In this document: positions 53,123 to 62,134 of the stretch, one piece after another | Numbering within the stretch: the first letter of the stretch is position 1 | Layout of the letters: each line of letters begins with the position of its first letter | Origin: Arthrobacter sp. 260 | GTDB lineage: Bacteria; Actinomycetota; Actinomycetes; Actinomycetales; Micrococcaceae | Assembly (NCBI RefSeq): GCF_013116745.1 | Contig: NZ_JABFOE010000007.1 | Coordinates: 1 to 64,000 of the forward strand | Length of the DNA stretch: 64,000 nt | Direction of reading: 5' to 3' | The notes under the pieces: generated by a model | Database searches by the model: none | Seen by the model: the letters and a program-made list of their open reading frames with translations, nothing else | What the model was told of the DNA's origin: nothing | Made by a program: the position numbers and the translations under genes

Positions 53123-54948
53123 GTGAGCGCCCCCTCGTCGTCGTTCTTCAGATCTTCGAGCTCGGTGTCCAGGTCGGTGGGCCCGTCCGGCAGGCTGGCG
53201 ATCACATAGCGGTAGTGGGTGTTCCGGGCCAGCAGCTCGGTGTGGGTGCCGACGTCGGTCACCCGCCCGTCCTCGAGCAACGCCACCCGGTCCGCGAGGG
53301 CGACCGTCGACGGCCGGTGCGCGACGATCAGTGTGGTGGTCTGGTCGAGCACCTTACGCAGACCCTCCTCGACGAGTTCCTCGGTGCGCACATCGAGGGC
53401 GGAGAGTGGATCGTCGAGCACCAGGACCCGTGGCTTCGAGGCGATGGAACGGGCCAGTGCGATCCGCTGCCGCTGTCCGCCGGAGAGGCTCAGCCCCTCC
53501 TCGCCGATCAGGGTGTCGACGCCGTCGGGCAGCGAGTACGCAAAGTGTGCCTGGGCGACGTCCAGTGCTTCCTGAAGGATTTCCGCTGCGTGTTGGTCGT
53601 CACGCGGTTCGGCGCCCATCAGGACGTTCTCCCGGACCGAGCTGGAGAACAGCGTGGTGTCCTCGAAGGCCACCGATACGTGGGTCCGCAGGTCGGCGAT
53701 GGAGATCTCCCGCAGGTCGGTGCCGTCGATCCTGATGGATCCGCCGGTCACCTCGTACAGGCGGGGGACCAGTTGCAGGAGGGTGCTTTTGCCGCACCCG
53801 GTGACGCCGACCAGCGCCATCGTCTCACCCGCCCGCATGGTGAGGTTGATGCTGTTGAGCACATCGGTGGTGCCCTCCTCGGCATCCGGGTAGCGGAAGT
53901 GCACGTCGGTGAAGGTCACTTCGCCGCGGGGGTCGATCAGCCGGACCGGTTTCTCCGGGTCGGTGATCGTGTTGACCGACTCCATGACCTCGTAGTGCCG
54001 GTCGATGGCGGTCTTCGCGGTGAAGGTCATGGCCAGCAGGGGGCCGATGAACTCGACGGGGGTCGCGACCACGGCCGCCGTCGCGAAGAACGCCACGAGG
54101 GCGCCGATCGAGAGGTCCCCGTTGGCGGCGAAGAGAACACCCACCACCAGCGACGCGCCGAGGGCCAGTTCCGGCAGCAGGGTGACGATCAGGGAGAAGT
54201 TGGCCAGGGAACGGGCCTTGTAGATTTCGGTCTGCCGCAGTTCTTCGGCCTGCAGGTTGAACCCCTCGAGGGCTTCCCGGCTTCGGCCGAAGGCCTTCAG
54301 GACCCGGATGCCGTGGACCGATTCCTCGACGGTGGTGGCCAGGTCGCCGGCCTGGTCCTGGCTTTTGCGGGACACCTTGCTGTAGGAGGTGCGGAACCGG
54401 AACCCATAAATCATGATCGGCAGTGCGGCGGCCAGGAAGATCAGGGCCAGCGCCCAGGAGGTGAGGAACATGATGACGACGCCGATCACGACGGTCAGCG
54501 ACGTGACCACGAGCATGATCAGCCCAAACGCCATCCAGCGGCGCATCAGGTTCAGGTCGGTCATGGCCCGGGAGAGCAGCTGCCCACTGCCCCAGCGGTC
54601 GTGGAAGGCGACGGTGAGGTCCTGCAGGTGGCGGTAGAAGGACGTCCGCATGTTCGTCTCAACTGTCGTCGCCGGGGCAATGACAAACTGGCGGCGCAGC
54701 GCGACGAACGTTGCCTCAAGGACGCCAAGAAGCAGTACCACTCCGGCAGCAATCCACACGGTCGACGACGCCCCACCAATGGCGAGGGCATCATTGATGA
54801 GCACCCGGAACACCTGTGGGATGGCCAGGGCCATCAGGCTGGCGCCCAGCGCGCACACCAGACCCAGGATCAGCCGCGGCAGGATGGGCTTGATGTGTGG
54901 GTACAGTCGGCCTAGCGATTCCCACAGGGTGGTGGTTTGAGTCTGCAT
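53119..54948 (-). CDS. ABC exporter half-transporter, subunit with degenerate catalytic site
   Basis: The 609-residue protein has six membrane helices and an ATPase domain with Walker [11 protein letters not shown], a normal signature [14 protein letters not shown] and Walker [13 protein letters not shown]. The catalytic Glu is replaced by Asp. Together with the partner's variant signature this predicts one active and one degenerate ATP site, the hallmark of heterodimeric exporters. The start is taken at ATG 54948 (MQTQTTTLW); upstream in-frame starts at 54984 (ATG) and 55011 (TTG) are possible. Confidence 0.93.
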   Translation of the reverse strand: MQTQTTTLWESLGRLYPHIKPILPRLILGLVCALGASLMALAIPQVFRVLINDALAIGGASSTVWIAAGVVLLLGVLEATFVALRRQFVIAPATTVETNMRTSFYRHLQDLTVAFHDRWGSGQLLSRAMTDLNLMRRWMAFGLIMLVVTSLTVVIGVVIMFLTSWALALIFLAAALPIMIYGFRFRTSYSKVSRKSQDQAGDLATTVEESVHGIRVLKAFGRSREALEGFNLQAEELRQTEIYKARSLANFSLIVTLLPELALGASLVVGVLFAANGDLSIGALVAFFATAAVVATPVEFIGPLLAMTFTAKTAIDRHYEVMESVNTITDPEKPVRLIDPRGEVTFTDVHFRYPDAEEGTTDVLNSINLTMRAGETMALVGVTGCGKSTLLQLVPRLYEVTGGSIRIDGTDLREISIADLRTHVSVAFEDTTLFSSSVRENVLMGAEPRDDQHAAEILQEALDVAQAHFAYSLPDGVDTLIGEEGLSLSGGQRQRIALARSIASKPRVLVLDDPLSALDVRTEELVEEGLRKVLDQTTTLIVAHRPSTVALADRVALLEDGRVTDVGTHTELLARNTHYRYVIASLPDGPTDLDTELEDLKNDDEGALT

Positions 54949-55054
54949 ACTTCTGTCTTTGACACTGGAAGGCGGATCGACCATTGCGCGACACTTCGTG
55001 TCCCGTAGCAACTATCCTATGTCAGAGCCTTGCCGCTGTCTCAGCGGCCGTCCC

Positions 55055-55984
55055 CTACCGTGAGGAAAGGGTCAGCAGCACTGCCTCGGGACGGCAGGCG
55101 AACCTGACCGGCGCAAACCGTGAGGTGCCGATCCCGGCTGAGACGTTCAGCGGGATGGTGCGACCCTCGTGCTCCCAATCGGTCAGGCCACGTGCCCGCC
55201 AGGTTGGAAGGTCGCAGTTGCTGACCAACGCGCCGTAGCCCGGGATACAGACCTGTCCGCCGTGGGTGTGCCCCGCGAGGATGAGGTGGGCGCCGTCGGC
55301 GGTGAAGTAGTCCAGCACCCGCTGGTAGGGGGCGTGAGCGACGGCGATCCGCAGGTGCGGTGCGTTGGAGGAGGTGCTGCTGCCGGCGGGGTAGCCCGCA
55401 TAGCTGTCGCGGTTGATGTGGGGATCATCCACACCGGTGAAGTCGAGACGCAGGTTGCCCATCGCAATCGACTGCGACCGGTTGGACAGATCGATCCAGC
55501 CAGCGGCACCAAAGCTCCTGAACATTTCGGCCCAGGGCAGTGCCTTCGGCTCACGGTCGCTGCGGTGCTTCGAGGGACCGGAGAAGTACCGCAACGGGTT
55601 GTTGAGCACCGGTGCGTAGTAGTCGTTGGACCCTGGGACAAACACGCCGGGGAACTGCAGCAGCGGACCCAGCGCCTCAAGCAACGGCTCAACACCCTTG
55701 CGGTGGCTGAGGTTGTCGCCGGTGTTCACGACGAGGTCGGGTTCCAGCCGGGCCAGCCCCTGCAACCACTGGGTCTTGGCGGCCTGGTGGGGTGCCATGT
55801 GAATGTCGGACAGGTGCAGGATCCGCACCGGCCGGCTCCCCGGAGGGAGGATCGGCAGGGTCTCTTCGCGGAGCTGGAACAGGTTCCGCTCCACCAGCGA
55901 GGCGTAGCCCAGCCCAGCAACTGCTAGCGCGGCTGTCCCTCCCAACGCGATCGTAGTGGCGTCGAGCAGCTTCGATGAGCCCAA
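55055..55984 (-). CDS. membrane-anchored metallophosphoesterase (YkuE/YaeI-like)
   Basis: The 309-residue protein has an N-terminal membrane anchor (about 8-28). A calcineurin-like phosphoesterase domain follows with HLSDIHM, VNTGDNL, GSNDYY, VAHAPY and AGHTHGGQV, all metal ligands present. Relatives act on phospholipid or UDP-sugar type substrates at the membrane. The start is TTG 55984, 3 nt after the penicillin-binding protein stop, with AAGG 8 nt upstream, so the two are coupled. This pairing is common in Micrococcaceae. Confidence 0.9.
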   Translation of the reverse strand: MGSSKLLDATTIALGGTAALAVAGLGYASLVERNLFQLREETLPILPPGSRPVRILHLSDIHMAPHQAAKTQWLQGLARLEPDLVVNTGDNLSHRKGVEPLLEALGPLLQFPGVFVPGSNDYYAPVLNNPLRYFSGPSKHRSDREPKALPWAEMFRSFGAAGWIDLSNRSQSIAMGNLRLDFTGVDDPHINRDSYAGYPAGSSTSSNAPHLRIAVAHAPYQRVLDYFTADGAHLILAGHTHGGQVCIPGYGALVSNCDLPTWRARGLTDWEHEGRTIPLNVSAGIGTSRFAPVRFACRPEAVLLTLSSR

Positions 55985-55987
55985 GGG

Positions 55988-58255
55988 TTAGCCTTCGTCT
56001 TCGTTGTTGTCTTGATCCGCTGGGCCACCGGCGCCCGGGGCGCTGGCCTGGTTGCCGACGCCGGGCCGGCCCTGGTTGCCGGCGCCAGGTGCCGTCTGCG
56101 TGGGGGAGCGCTGCGCGGTGAGCATCCGCTGCGGTGGGTCAACGAATTCCTCGGCCGGATAGCGGTCCGGGATCTGCTGCATATAGCGTTCCCAGGATGG
56201 TGCAGCGATGAAAGAACCGTCAATTTCAGGATAGATCTGGCCGCCGATTTGCAGCTCACCCAGACCAACACTGTTTTCTTTCCAGTTTCCCAACCAGGTG
56301 GCGGTAGCCATGCCGGAGTTGTACCCCATGAACCAGGTCTGCGACCGGTCATCGTTGGTTCCGGTCTTGCCGGCCATCGGGATGTCACCGTACTCAAGCA
56401 GCTGGCCCGATCCGCGTTCCATGACAGCCTCGGTGGCATAGTTCATGCCGCGCGCCAGTTCCTCGGGAATCGCTTGCTCGCAGGTCTGTTCAGGAACAGG
56501 GAAGGTGGTGCCGTCAACTGCCACTACCTCAGTCAGGGCCCGTGGTTCACAGGTAAGGCCCTCGGCTCCCAGAGCTGCGTAGGCAGTGGCCATGGACAGC
56601 GGAGAGATTTCGCTACCTCCACCAATGAGGGCAGAAGGGGAGACCTGCAGCGGCGTGTACTCGCCCTCGGCGCTCTTGGCGTCGTGAATGCCGAGGTCCG
56701 CTGCGATCTGGAACGGCATGCAGAGGTCCACCTGCTTGGCGGTCTCCATGGTGATGGTGTTGTAGGACTGCGCCAGGCCCTCAAGAACCGTGTAGCTGCC
56801 GTAGTTGATGTCCCCGTAGTTCTGGGGCTCGTAGCCATCCTCGTCGGGCAGCACATAGGTTCCATCGGGGTAGCAGCTTGCTTCCCACTCGTCGCCCTGC
56901 GGGTAGACCCGCTTCGCGCCGTTGATGACGGTGTTGAGCGCCTTGCCGTCCTCGAGCCAGGCGCCGACGGTGAAGGGCTTGAAGGTGGATCCTGGCTGGA
57001 AGCCTCCGACCCCGCCCAACGGCTTGGCCGGGTCGCCTCCCTGATAGAGGTCAACGTTGAAGTTCAGGACGGAGTCGCCCGGTTCGGTGCCCGGCATGTA
57101 GCGCGTGTTCTGGGCCATCACCAGGATGTCACCGGTTCCCGGTTCCATGCTGACCATCGAGTGCCCTACTGACGGGTCGGTGGTCGCACGGTCGGCGGTC
57201 TCCTGGATGGCGGTCTGCGCGGCCGTCTGTGCCACCGGATCGAGCGTGGTCTTGATGGTGAGCCCGGCGCGGTACAGCGTGTCGGTGCGATCCTCGAGCG
57301 TTTCGCCGTAGGCGGGATCGTTGAGGATCAGGTGGGTGACGTAGTCACAGAAATACGGTGCCTGGGCAGCGCCCACGCAACCGCTGTAGGTCGGGGTGAT
57401 GTCGAGTCCCAGATCGGTGACGACGGCGGCGTCGTACTCTTCCTGGGTGATGTGGCTGTTCGAGAGCATGGCGCCGAGCACCAGGTTGCGGCGCTCCAGA
57501 GCGCGCTCGGGGTTCAGCTCGGGGCTGTAGAAGGTGGGGCCGTTGACAACCCCTGCGAGCAGCGCTGCCTGCTGGATGTTCAGGTCAGCGGCCGCCACGT
57601 CGAAGAAGTAGCGTGACGCTGCCTGCACGCCGTAGGTGGTGCCGGTGAACGGCACGATATTGAGGTAGCCCTCAAGGATCTCGTCCTTGCTGAGTTCCTT
57701 CTCCACGGCGATCGCCAGTTTGGCCTCGCGAAGCTTGTCGCCGAGGGTCTTGCCGCCGCTGAACGTCACGGCTCCGTCGCCGGCCTGCAGGCTGGCATCG
57801 ATCAGGACGTTGTTCACGTACTGCTGCGTAATGGTGGAGGCACCGCGGGTGGTGTCGCTGCTGACGTTGCTCACGACGGCGCTCATGATGCCCTGCAGAT
57901 CAACGCCACCGTGCTCGTAGAACCGGGCGTCCTCGATGGCCAGCAGCGCATTCACCATGTTGGGGTTGATCTCGTCCAGGGTGACCGGCTGCCGGTTCTC
58001 CTCATAGAGGGTGGCGATCAGGGAGCCGTCGGCTGCCAGGATAGTTGACGGCTGCGCAAGAGCACCCCGCTCCAGTTCCGCCGGCAGTTCCTCGAAGAAC
58101 TGAATCGATGCGGAAGCGCCGGTACCCGCCGCCGCAGCGACAGGGACCAGTAGACCCGCAGCAAGCACCCCGCTCAGAGCACTGATTCCGAGAAACGCAA
58201 TCAACTTCCCCAGGGTGGTTGCTGTGTCAAAGATCGGTGATTTACGAGCAGCCAT
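55988..58255 (-). CDS. ponA: bifunctional class A penicillin-binding protein
   Basis: It polymerises and cross-links peptidoglycan. The 755-residue protein has one N-terminal anchor (about 17-45). The GT51 glycosyltransferase domain has its catalytic Glu in LLAIEDARFYEHGGVD and GASTITQQYVNN. The transpeptidase domain has STFK in GFQPGSTFKPFTV, SYN in QSYNTI and KTG in AGKTGTNDD. A Pro/Gly/Asn-rich tail follows. The ATG lies 6 nt after a TAAACT -10 box. Only 36 nt separate it from the divergent DUF4177 gene. Confidence 0.95.
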   Translation of the reverse strand: MAARKSPIFDTATTLGKLIAFLGISALSGVLAAGLLVPVAAAAGTGASASIQFFEELPAELERGALAQPSTILAADGSLIATLYEENRQPVTLDEINPNMVNALLAIEDARFYEHGGVDLQGIMSAVVSNVSSDTTRGASTITQQYVNNVLIDASLQAGDGAVTFSGGKTLGDKLREAKLAIAVEKELSKDEILEGYLNIVPFTGTTYGVQAASRYFFDVAAADLNIQQAALLAGVVNGPTFYSPELNPERALERRNLVLGAMLSNSHITQEEYDAAVVTDLGLDITPTYSGCVGAAQAPYFCDYVTHLILNDPAYGETLEDRTDTLYRAGLTIKTTLDPVAQTAAQTAIQETADRATTDPSVGHSMVSMEPGTGDILVMAQNTRYMPGTEPGDSVLNFNVDLYQGGDPAKPLGGVGGFQPGSTFKPFTVGAWLEDGKALNTVINGAKRVYPQGDEWEASCYPDGTYVLPDEDGYEPQNYGDINYGSYTVLEGLAQSYNTITMETAKQVDLCMPFQIAADLGIHDAKSAEGEYTPLQVSPSALIGGGSEISPLSMATAYAALGAEGLTCEPRALTEVVAVDGTTFPVPEQTCEQAIPEELARGMNYATEAVMERGSGQLLEYGDIPMAGKTGTNDDRSQTWFMGYNSGMATATWLGNWKENSVGLGELQIGGQIYPEIDGSFIAAPSWERYMQQIPDRYPAEEFVDPPQRMLTAQRSPTQTAPGAGNQGRPGVGNQASAPGAGGPADQDNNEDEG

Positions 58256-58261
58256 TACTCC

Positions 58262-58267
58262 AGTTTA
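58262..58267 (-). promoter_or_regulatory. -10 box of ponA, overlapping divergent promoter
   Basis: On the minus strand TAAACT is 6 nt before the ponA ATG, with TTCACA (58284-58289) 16 nt upstream as -35. The -35 lies across the start point of the opposite gene. A GGAG just before the ATG could also act as a ribosome site. Confidence 0.5.
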
Positions 58268-58278
58268 CAAGCACGCGC

Positions 58279-58284
58279 TAGTCT
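58279..58284 (+). promoter_or_regulatory. -10 box of leaderless promoter for the DUF4177 gene
   Basis: TAGTCT is 7 nt before ATG 58292, with no ribosome site. A TTACTC-like -35 would fall on the first bases of ponA. Confidence 0.5.
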
Positions 58285-58291
58285 GTGAACC

Positions 58292-58453
58292 ATGACCAAA
58301 TGGGAGTACTCGACAATTCCGCTCATCATCCACGCCACGAAGCAGATTCTGGACCAGTGGGGAGAGGACGGCTGGGAACTGGTGCAGGTTGTTTCCGGGC
58401 CGGACGGCAAGGGCCTCGTTGCCTACCTGAAACGAGAGAAGAACCAGTCGTGA
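58292..58453 (+). CDS. small DUF4177-like protein
   Basis: This 53-residue protein (MTKWEYSTIPLIIHATKQIL, then DQWGEDGWELVQVVSGPDG) fits DUF4177, marked by KWEY at the start and GWELV in the middle. The family has no known function. The frame is supported by a promoter-like TAGTCT box 7 nt upstream and by a 4-nt overlap (GTGA) with the RidA-like gene, so it is translated in an operon with it. It is easily missed because of its size. Confidence 0.85.
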   Translation: MTKWEYSTIPLIIHATKQILDQWGEDGWELVQVVSGPDGKGLVAYLKREKNQS

Positions 58454-58932
58454 CCAGCACCGACGCCCCTGCATCAGCCGTCGAACGCCGCCTGCTGGAT
58501 CTCGGGATCGCCCTGCCGGAGGTCGCGCAGCCACTGGCGTCTTACGTCCCCGCAGTGGTCACCGGCAACTACGTCTTCACCGCCGGCCAGCTCCCACTTA
58601 TTAACGGCGAACTCCCAGCTTTGGGCAAGGTGGGCGCCGAAGTCACCCCTGAAGCTGCCAAGGAGTACGCGGCCACCTGCGCTGTGAACGCTCTGGCTGC
58701 GATCAAGTCGCAGATCGGGGACCTCGACCGGATCAGCCGGATCGTCAAGGTCGTCGGGTTCGTGGCCTCCGATCCCAGCTTCACCGGCCAGCCCCAGGTC
58801 ATCAACGGAGCATCCGACCTGCTCGGTCAGGTGCTCGGTGACGCGGGAACGCACGCCCGCTCCGCCGTCGGTGTTGCTGTGCTTCCCCGGGATGCGCCGG
58901 TGGAAATCGAAATTATCGCGGAGTTTGTCTGA
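58450..58932 (+). CDS. RidA/YjgF/Rid-family protein
   Basis: Rid proteins remove reactive enamine/imine intermediates made by PLP enzymes. The 160-residue protein belongs to the longer YjgF branch, with LASYVPAVVTGNYVFTAGQLPLI at the N-terminal strand, NALAAIKSQIGDLDRISRIVKVVGFVA and the late GVAVLPRDAPVEIEIIAEFV. The conserved Arg of active RidA appears replaced (position before DAPVE), so deaminase activity is uncertain. GTG start overlaps the DUF4177 stop. Confidence 0.9.
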   Translation: MTSTDAPASAVERRLLDLGIALPEVAQPLASYVPAVVTGNYVFTAGQLPLINGELPALGKVGAEVTPEAAKEYAATCAVNALAAIKSQIGDLDRISRIVKVVGFVASDPSFTGQPQVINGASDLLGQVLGDAGTHARSAVGVAVLPRDAPVEIEIIAEFV

Positions 58933-58937
58933 TTCCT

Positions 58938-59858
58938 GTGGGACACATTACCAACCGTCATTTTCCGGTTCCTGAAGACCAGCTTGGCGCAGCGCGAAGC
59001 TGGGTGGAGCACGGCGAGCGAACGCCGGTGAAGCCGCGTCCGGCGTCATCGGTCGTGTTGATCCGTGATGCCCCCGGGGGCACCGAAACCTACCTGTCCT
59101 ACCGGCGGGGCGAGTCCCCGCTCGGCATTGTCGCCTTTCCCGGCGGCAGCATCGAGGAGTCCGACGACGACGACGTCGCCTGGTTCGGGCCCGCACCCGC
59201 CCAGTGGGCCAAGGCCATGGGTATCGACGACCTGTTTGTCGCCCGACGTCACGTGGTGGGAGCTATCAGGGAACTGTTCGAGGAAACTGGTGTCCTGCTT
59301 GCTGGACCGGACGCAGTGTCGCTGGTCGACGGAAGCCGCAACCCCGAGTGGATGAAGGCCCGCGAGGACATCAATACGCAGGAGCGCTCCTTCACCGAGA
59401 TTCTGACCCGCCGCGGTCTGGGACTCCGGACCGACCTGTTGAAGCCGTTGGCGCACTGGCTCAGCCCGGACTTCGCGCACCGCCGGTTCGACACTCACTA
59501 CTTTGCCGCCGCGCAACCGACCGGCCAGGAAGCCAGCATTCTCGCCAGCAAGGGAATTTGGGGGGAATGGCGGTGTGCTGCGCGGGAGGTAGCGCGGGCC
59601 GGCACCACTGCGCTGGGCGATGAAGTGGGCCAGCCGAACTCGGTGGGACGCACCCTGGACGAGATCGCTGTCCCCGCCGTCGAACTAATGCTCGAGAAGA
59701 TCGGGTCCTCCAAGGGCTGCGTCGCTTACCTGACGCACAAGCGACCCATGAAGGTCTACTACCCGCATCTGGTCACCCCCGATGGATCCGCCGACCCGAT
59801 GCTCGAGGTCGCCTGCTCGGTAGCCACCGAGGGCGGTTCAGGACAGCGCGGCCGCTAG
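58938..59858 (+). CDS. NUDIX hydrolase
   Basis: NUDIX enzymes cleave nucleoside diphosphates linked to another group. The 306-residue protein has a NUDIX fold with the box split by an insert: FPGGSIEESDDDD early and AIRELFEETGVLL about 30 residues later, with the REx2EE core intact. It resembles the longer NUDT19-like group (acyl-CoA related), which often sits beside Rid and metallo-hydrolase genes in actinobacteria. Start is GTG 58938, 5 nt after the Rid gene. The final 60 residues (HKRPMKVYYPHLVTPDGS) are not typical of small NUDIX enzymes. Confidence 0.88.
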   Translation: MGHITNRHFPVPEDQLGAARSWVEHGERTPVKPRPASSVVLIRDAPGGTETYLSYRRGESPLGIVAFPGGSIEESDDDDVAWFGPAPAQWAKAMGIDDLFVARRHVVGAIRELFEETGVLLAGPDAVSLVDGSRNPEWMKAREDINTQERSFTEILTRRGLGLRTDLLKPLAHWLSPDFAHRRFDTHYFAAAQPTGQEASILASKGIWGEWRCAAREVARAGTTALGDEVGQPNSVGRTLDEIAVPAVELMLEKIGSSKGCVAYLTHKRPMKVYYPHLVTPDGSADPMLEVACSVATEGGSGQRGR

Positions 59859-59941
59859 CCCGCAACCACCTCACGGCCAAGCATGGCCCGGGCCGTTGGC
59901 GCGCGGTCTGTGCAGCTCTGGCGGGTGCCGGTTAAACAACT

Positions 59942-59988
59942 GTGCAGTTGTGGTGGGTTGGGGCGTACCCAACCCACCACAACTGCAC
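59942..59988. terminator. 21-bp perfect hairpin between NUDIX and crp genes
   Basis: Positions 59942-59962 pair perfectly with 59968-59988 around GCGTA. No T-run follows on either strand. It separates two convergent genes and probably acts as a bidirectional terminator. Confidence 0.8.
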
Positions 59989-60022
59989 GATTGCTGGTGA
60001 TCTGCGGGGTTAGCCGTACTGG

Positions 60023-60700
60023 CTAGCGGCTGCGCTGCCGCAGGCGCTGGATGTCCAGGATGACGACGGCGCGCGCCTCCAGGCGCAGCCACCCCCGCTG
60101 CACAAACTCGGCCAGGGCCTTGTTGACCGTTTCACGGGAAGCGCCAACCAGCTGGGCAAGCTCTTCCTGGGTCAGTTCGTGCGCCACGAGGATACCGTCG
60201 GTGGCCGGGCGGCCGAACCGGTCGGCCAGGTCCAGCAGGGCCTTGGCTACACGGCCCGGAACGTCGGAGAACACCAGATCGGCGAGGGACTCGTTGGTGC
60301 GGCGCAGCCGGCGGGCAAGAGCCTGCAGCAACTGGGCAGAGACCTCGGGACGGGTTTCCAGCAGGGTGCGCAGGTTCTCATTCTTCAACCCGGCGAGGCG
60401 TGTCTCGGAAACGGCCGTGGCGGTGGCAGTCCGGGGGCTCGGATCGAACAGTGCCATCTCACCGAACAGCTCGCCCGGGCCGAGGATGGCCAGCAGATTC
60501 TCGCGGCCGTCCTGGGCGGTGCGGCCAAGCTTGATCTTGCCGGACACGATGAAATACAGCTGGTCGCCCTGATCGCCTTCGCGGAAGACTGATGCCCCGC
60601 GTGAGAGATCCACTTCGGTCAGCTCGTCGGTGAGCGCGGCGAAGACGTCGTCGCCCAGCGAAGCGAAGAGTGGCGCGCGGCGCAGTACCTCGATGTCCAT
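60023..60700 (-). CDS. Crp/Fnr-family transcriptional regulator (GlxR-like)
   Basis: This cAMP-type global regulator controls carbon and energy genes in actinobacteria. The 225-residue protein has the cyclic-nucleotide domain (FREGDQGDQLYFIVSGKIKLG, GELFGEMALFDPSPRTATA) and a C-terminal HTH_Crp (LTQEELAQLVGASRETVNKALAEF). The cAMP-binding Glu and Arg positions are present. Start ATG 60700 with AGGAG 5 nt upstream. It matches Corynebacterium GlxR and Mycobacterium Crp in layout. A partial operator lies upstream (60753-60768). Confidence 0.95.
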   Translation of the reverse strand: MDIEVLRRAPLFASLGDDVFAALTDELTEVDLSRGASVFREGDQGDQLYFIVSGKIKLGRTAQDGRENLLAILGPGELFGEMALFDPSPRTATATAVSETRLAGLKNENLRTLLETRPEVSAQLLQALARRLRRTNESLADLVFSDVPGRVAKALLDLADRFGRPATDGILVAHELTQEELAQLVGASRETVNKALAEFVQRGWLRLEARAVVILDIQRLRQRSR

Positions 60701-60752
60701 GAATTCTCCTGATAGTTGTCGGCTCATTCCATCTTGCCGTACATAACGAACT

Positions 60753-60768
60753 TGTGACACCTGCTACA
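60753..60768. promoter_or_regulatory. possible Crp/GlxR operator upstream of crp
   Basis: TGTGA-CACCTG-CTACA matches TGTGA-N6-TCACA in 8 of 10 conserved positions. It sits about 55 nt before the regulator start, where autoregulation could act. Confidence 0.4.
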
Positions 60769-60945
60769 CGCGTGTTCGCCGTCGGAATAGCCGATTTGCC
60801 TGCCATTTGGGGTGAATGGCATGGCTGCGGGCCCGAAACGCCCGAGCCAGCCGCCTGACCTCCCGCCCAGCGGACTGTCAGCCCCGCCCGATAGACTCGG
60901 CTGTATAACGGAGGCGGAGCGCCTCTCAAGGATCAGGGAGCGTAC

Positions 60946-62130
60946 GTGCCGGACTTCACCATCTTGGACATCCTGTTGGTGCTCGCACTGCTGGGATACC
61001 TGGTCGCCGGTTTCCGGAACGGCTTCCTGGTGACTCTCGGAGGAATCGCTGGTTTCGTGGCCGGGGCTGTGGCGGCTTTCTTCGCGATCCCGTTGGTCAG
61101 CGAGTGGGTGCCCGACGACGCCTGGCGGCTCCCCGCGATCATCCTCACCGCCCTGATACTGGTGGTGGTGGGCCAGGCGATCGGATCGCGGATCGGGTCC
61201 GGCATCCGTCGGGCCCTCGACTTCCGACCCATCCGGACTGTCGACCGTCTGCTGGGCGGGGTAATGAATGTTGTGGTCGCTGCCCTGGTGATGTCGATGC
61301 TCGCCTTCAGTATCGGCACTCTCGGCGTACCGTTCCTCTCCCAGTCCATCGCCTCCTCCCAGGTCATCCGCACGATCGATAACCTCACCCCGGCCCCTGT
61401 GCGGACGTGGATGGCCGAGCTGCGGACCATCGCCGTCGACGACGGTATCCCCACCATCCTCGAAAGTGTCGCCCCTGCCGCTCCGGCGCCGGTGCCGGAC
61501 GCCGCCGTCGATACTCCGGAGCTGGCCGTCGCCTCCGAATCGGTGCTCCGGATCGCCGGGACAGCGTTCCAGTGCGGCCAGAACCAGACCGGTTCGGGTT
61601 TCATCATCGCCCCGGGGCGGGTGGTGACCAACGCTCACGTGGTCGCTGGCGTGAACGAGCCGGTGGTGGAGATTCCCGGCGGGGGAGCGCTGCCCGGCCG
61701 GATCGTCTACTTCGACGCTGTCCGCGACCTTGCGGTCCTCGCCGTGGACGGGCTGGACCGGGCGGCACTGCCGCTCGGGGAGGACCTCTCCATCGGCGAC
61801 ACCGCCGCCTTTGCGGGATTCCCCGCGGGCGGACCCTTCCAGATCCAACCGGCAAGTATCCAGAACCGCAGCGACGTCCTGGTTGCGAACATCTATGGCG
61901 CTGACCCGTCCTCGGTCAACGTCTACAGCCTCGCGGCGAACGTCCAGCAGGGGAACTCGGGTGGGCCGTTGCTGGATATGCAGGGCCGGGTGGCCGGAGT
62001 CATCTTCGCAAAATCGACCCAGGATGCGCCTGTGGGATACGCCCTGACTCTCGGGGAATTGCGCCCGATCGCCGAACAGGCCGGCGCGTTCACCGACACC
62101 GTCTCCGCCGGGCAGTGCAACCGCCGCTAA
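60946..62130 (+). CDS. MarP-like membrane serine protease (CvpA + trypsin domains)
   Basis: MarP proteins are membrane-anchored extracytoplasmic proteases needed for acid and oxidative-stress resistance in mycobacteria. The 394-residue protein has four membrane helices in a CvpA-like domain (to about 155). A linker and a trypsin-like domain with the catalytic triad follow: His in VVTNAHVVAG, Asp in AVRDLAVLAV and Ser in QQGNSGGPLLD. Two Cys (FQCGQNQ; GQCNRR) flank the protease domain and may form the redox-sensitive bridge seen in MarP. GTG start with AGGGAG upstream. Confidence 0.94.
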   Translation: MPDFTILDILLVLALLGYLVAGFRNGFLVTLGGIAGFVAGAVAAFFAIPLVSEWVPDDAWRLPAIILTALILVVVGQAIGSRIGSGIRRALDFRPIRTVDRLLGGVMNVVVAALVMSMLAFSIGTLGVPFLSQSIASSQVIRTIDNLTPAPVRTWMAELRTIAVDDGIPTILESVAPAAPAPVPDAAVDTPELAVASESVLRIAGTAFQCGQNQTGSGFIIAPGRVVTNAHVVAGVNEPVVEIPGGGALPGRIVYFDAVRDLAVLAVDGLDRAALPLGEDLSIGDTAAFAGFPAGGPFQIQPASIQNRSDVLVANIYGADPSSVNVYSLAANVQQGNSGGPLLDMQGRVAGVIFAKSTQDAPVGYALTLGELRPIAEQAGAFTDTVSAGQCNRR

Positions 62131-62134
62131 CCGC

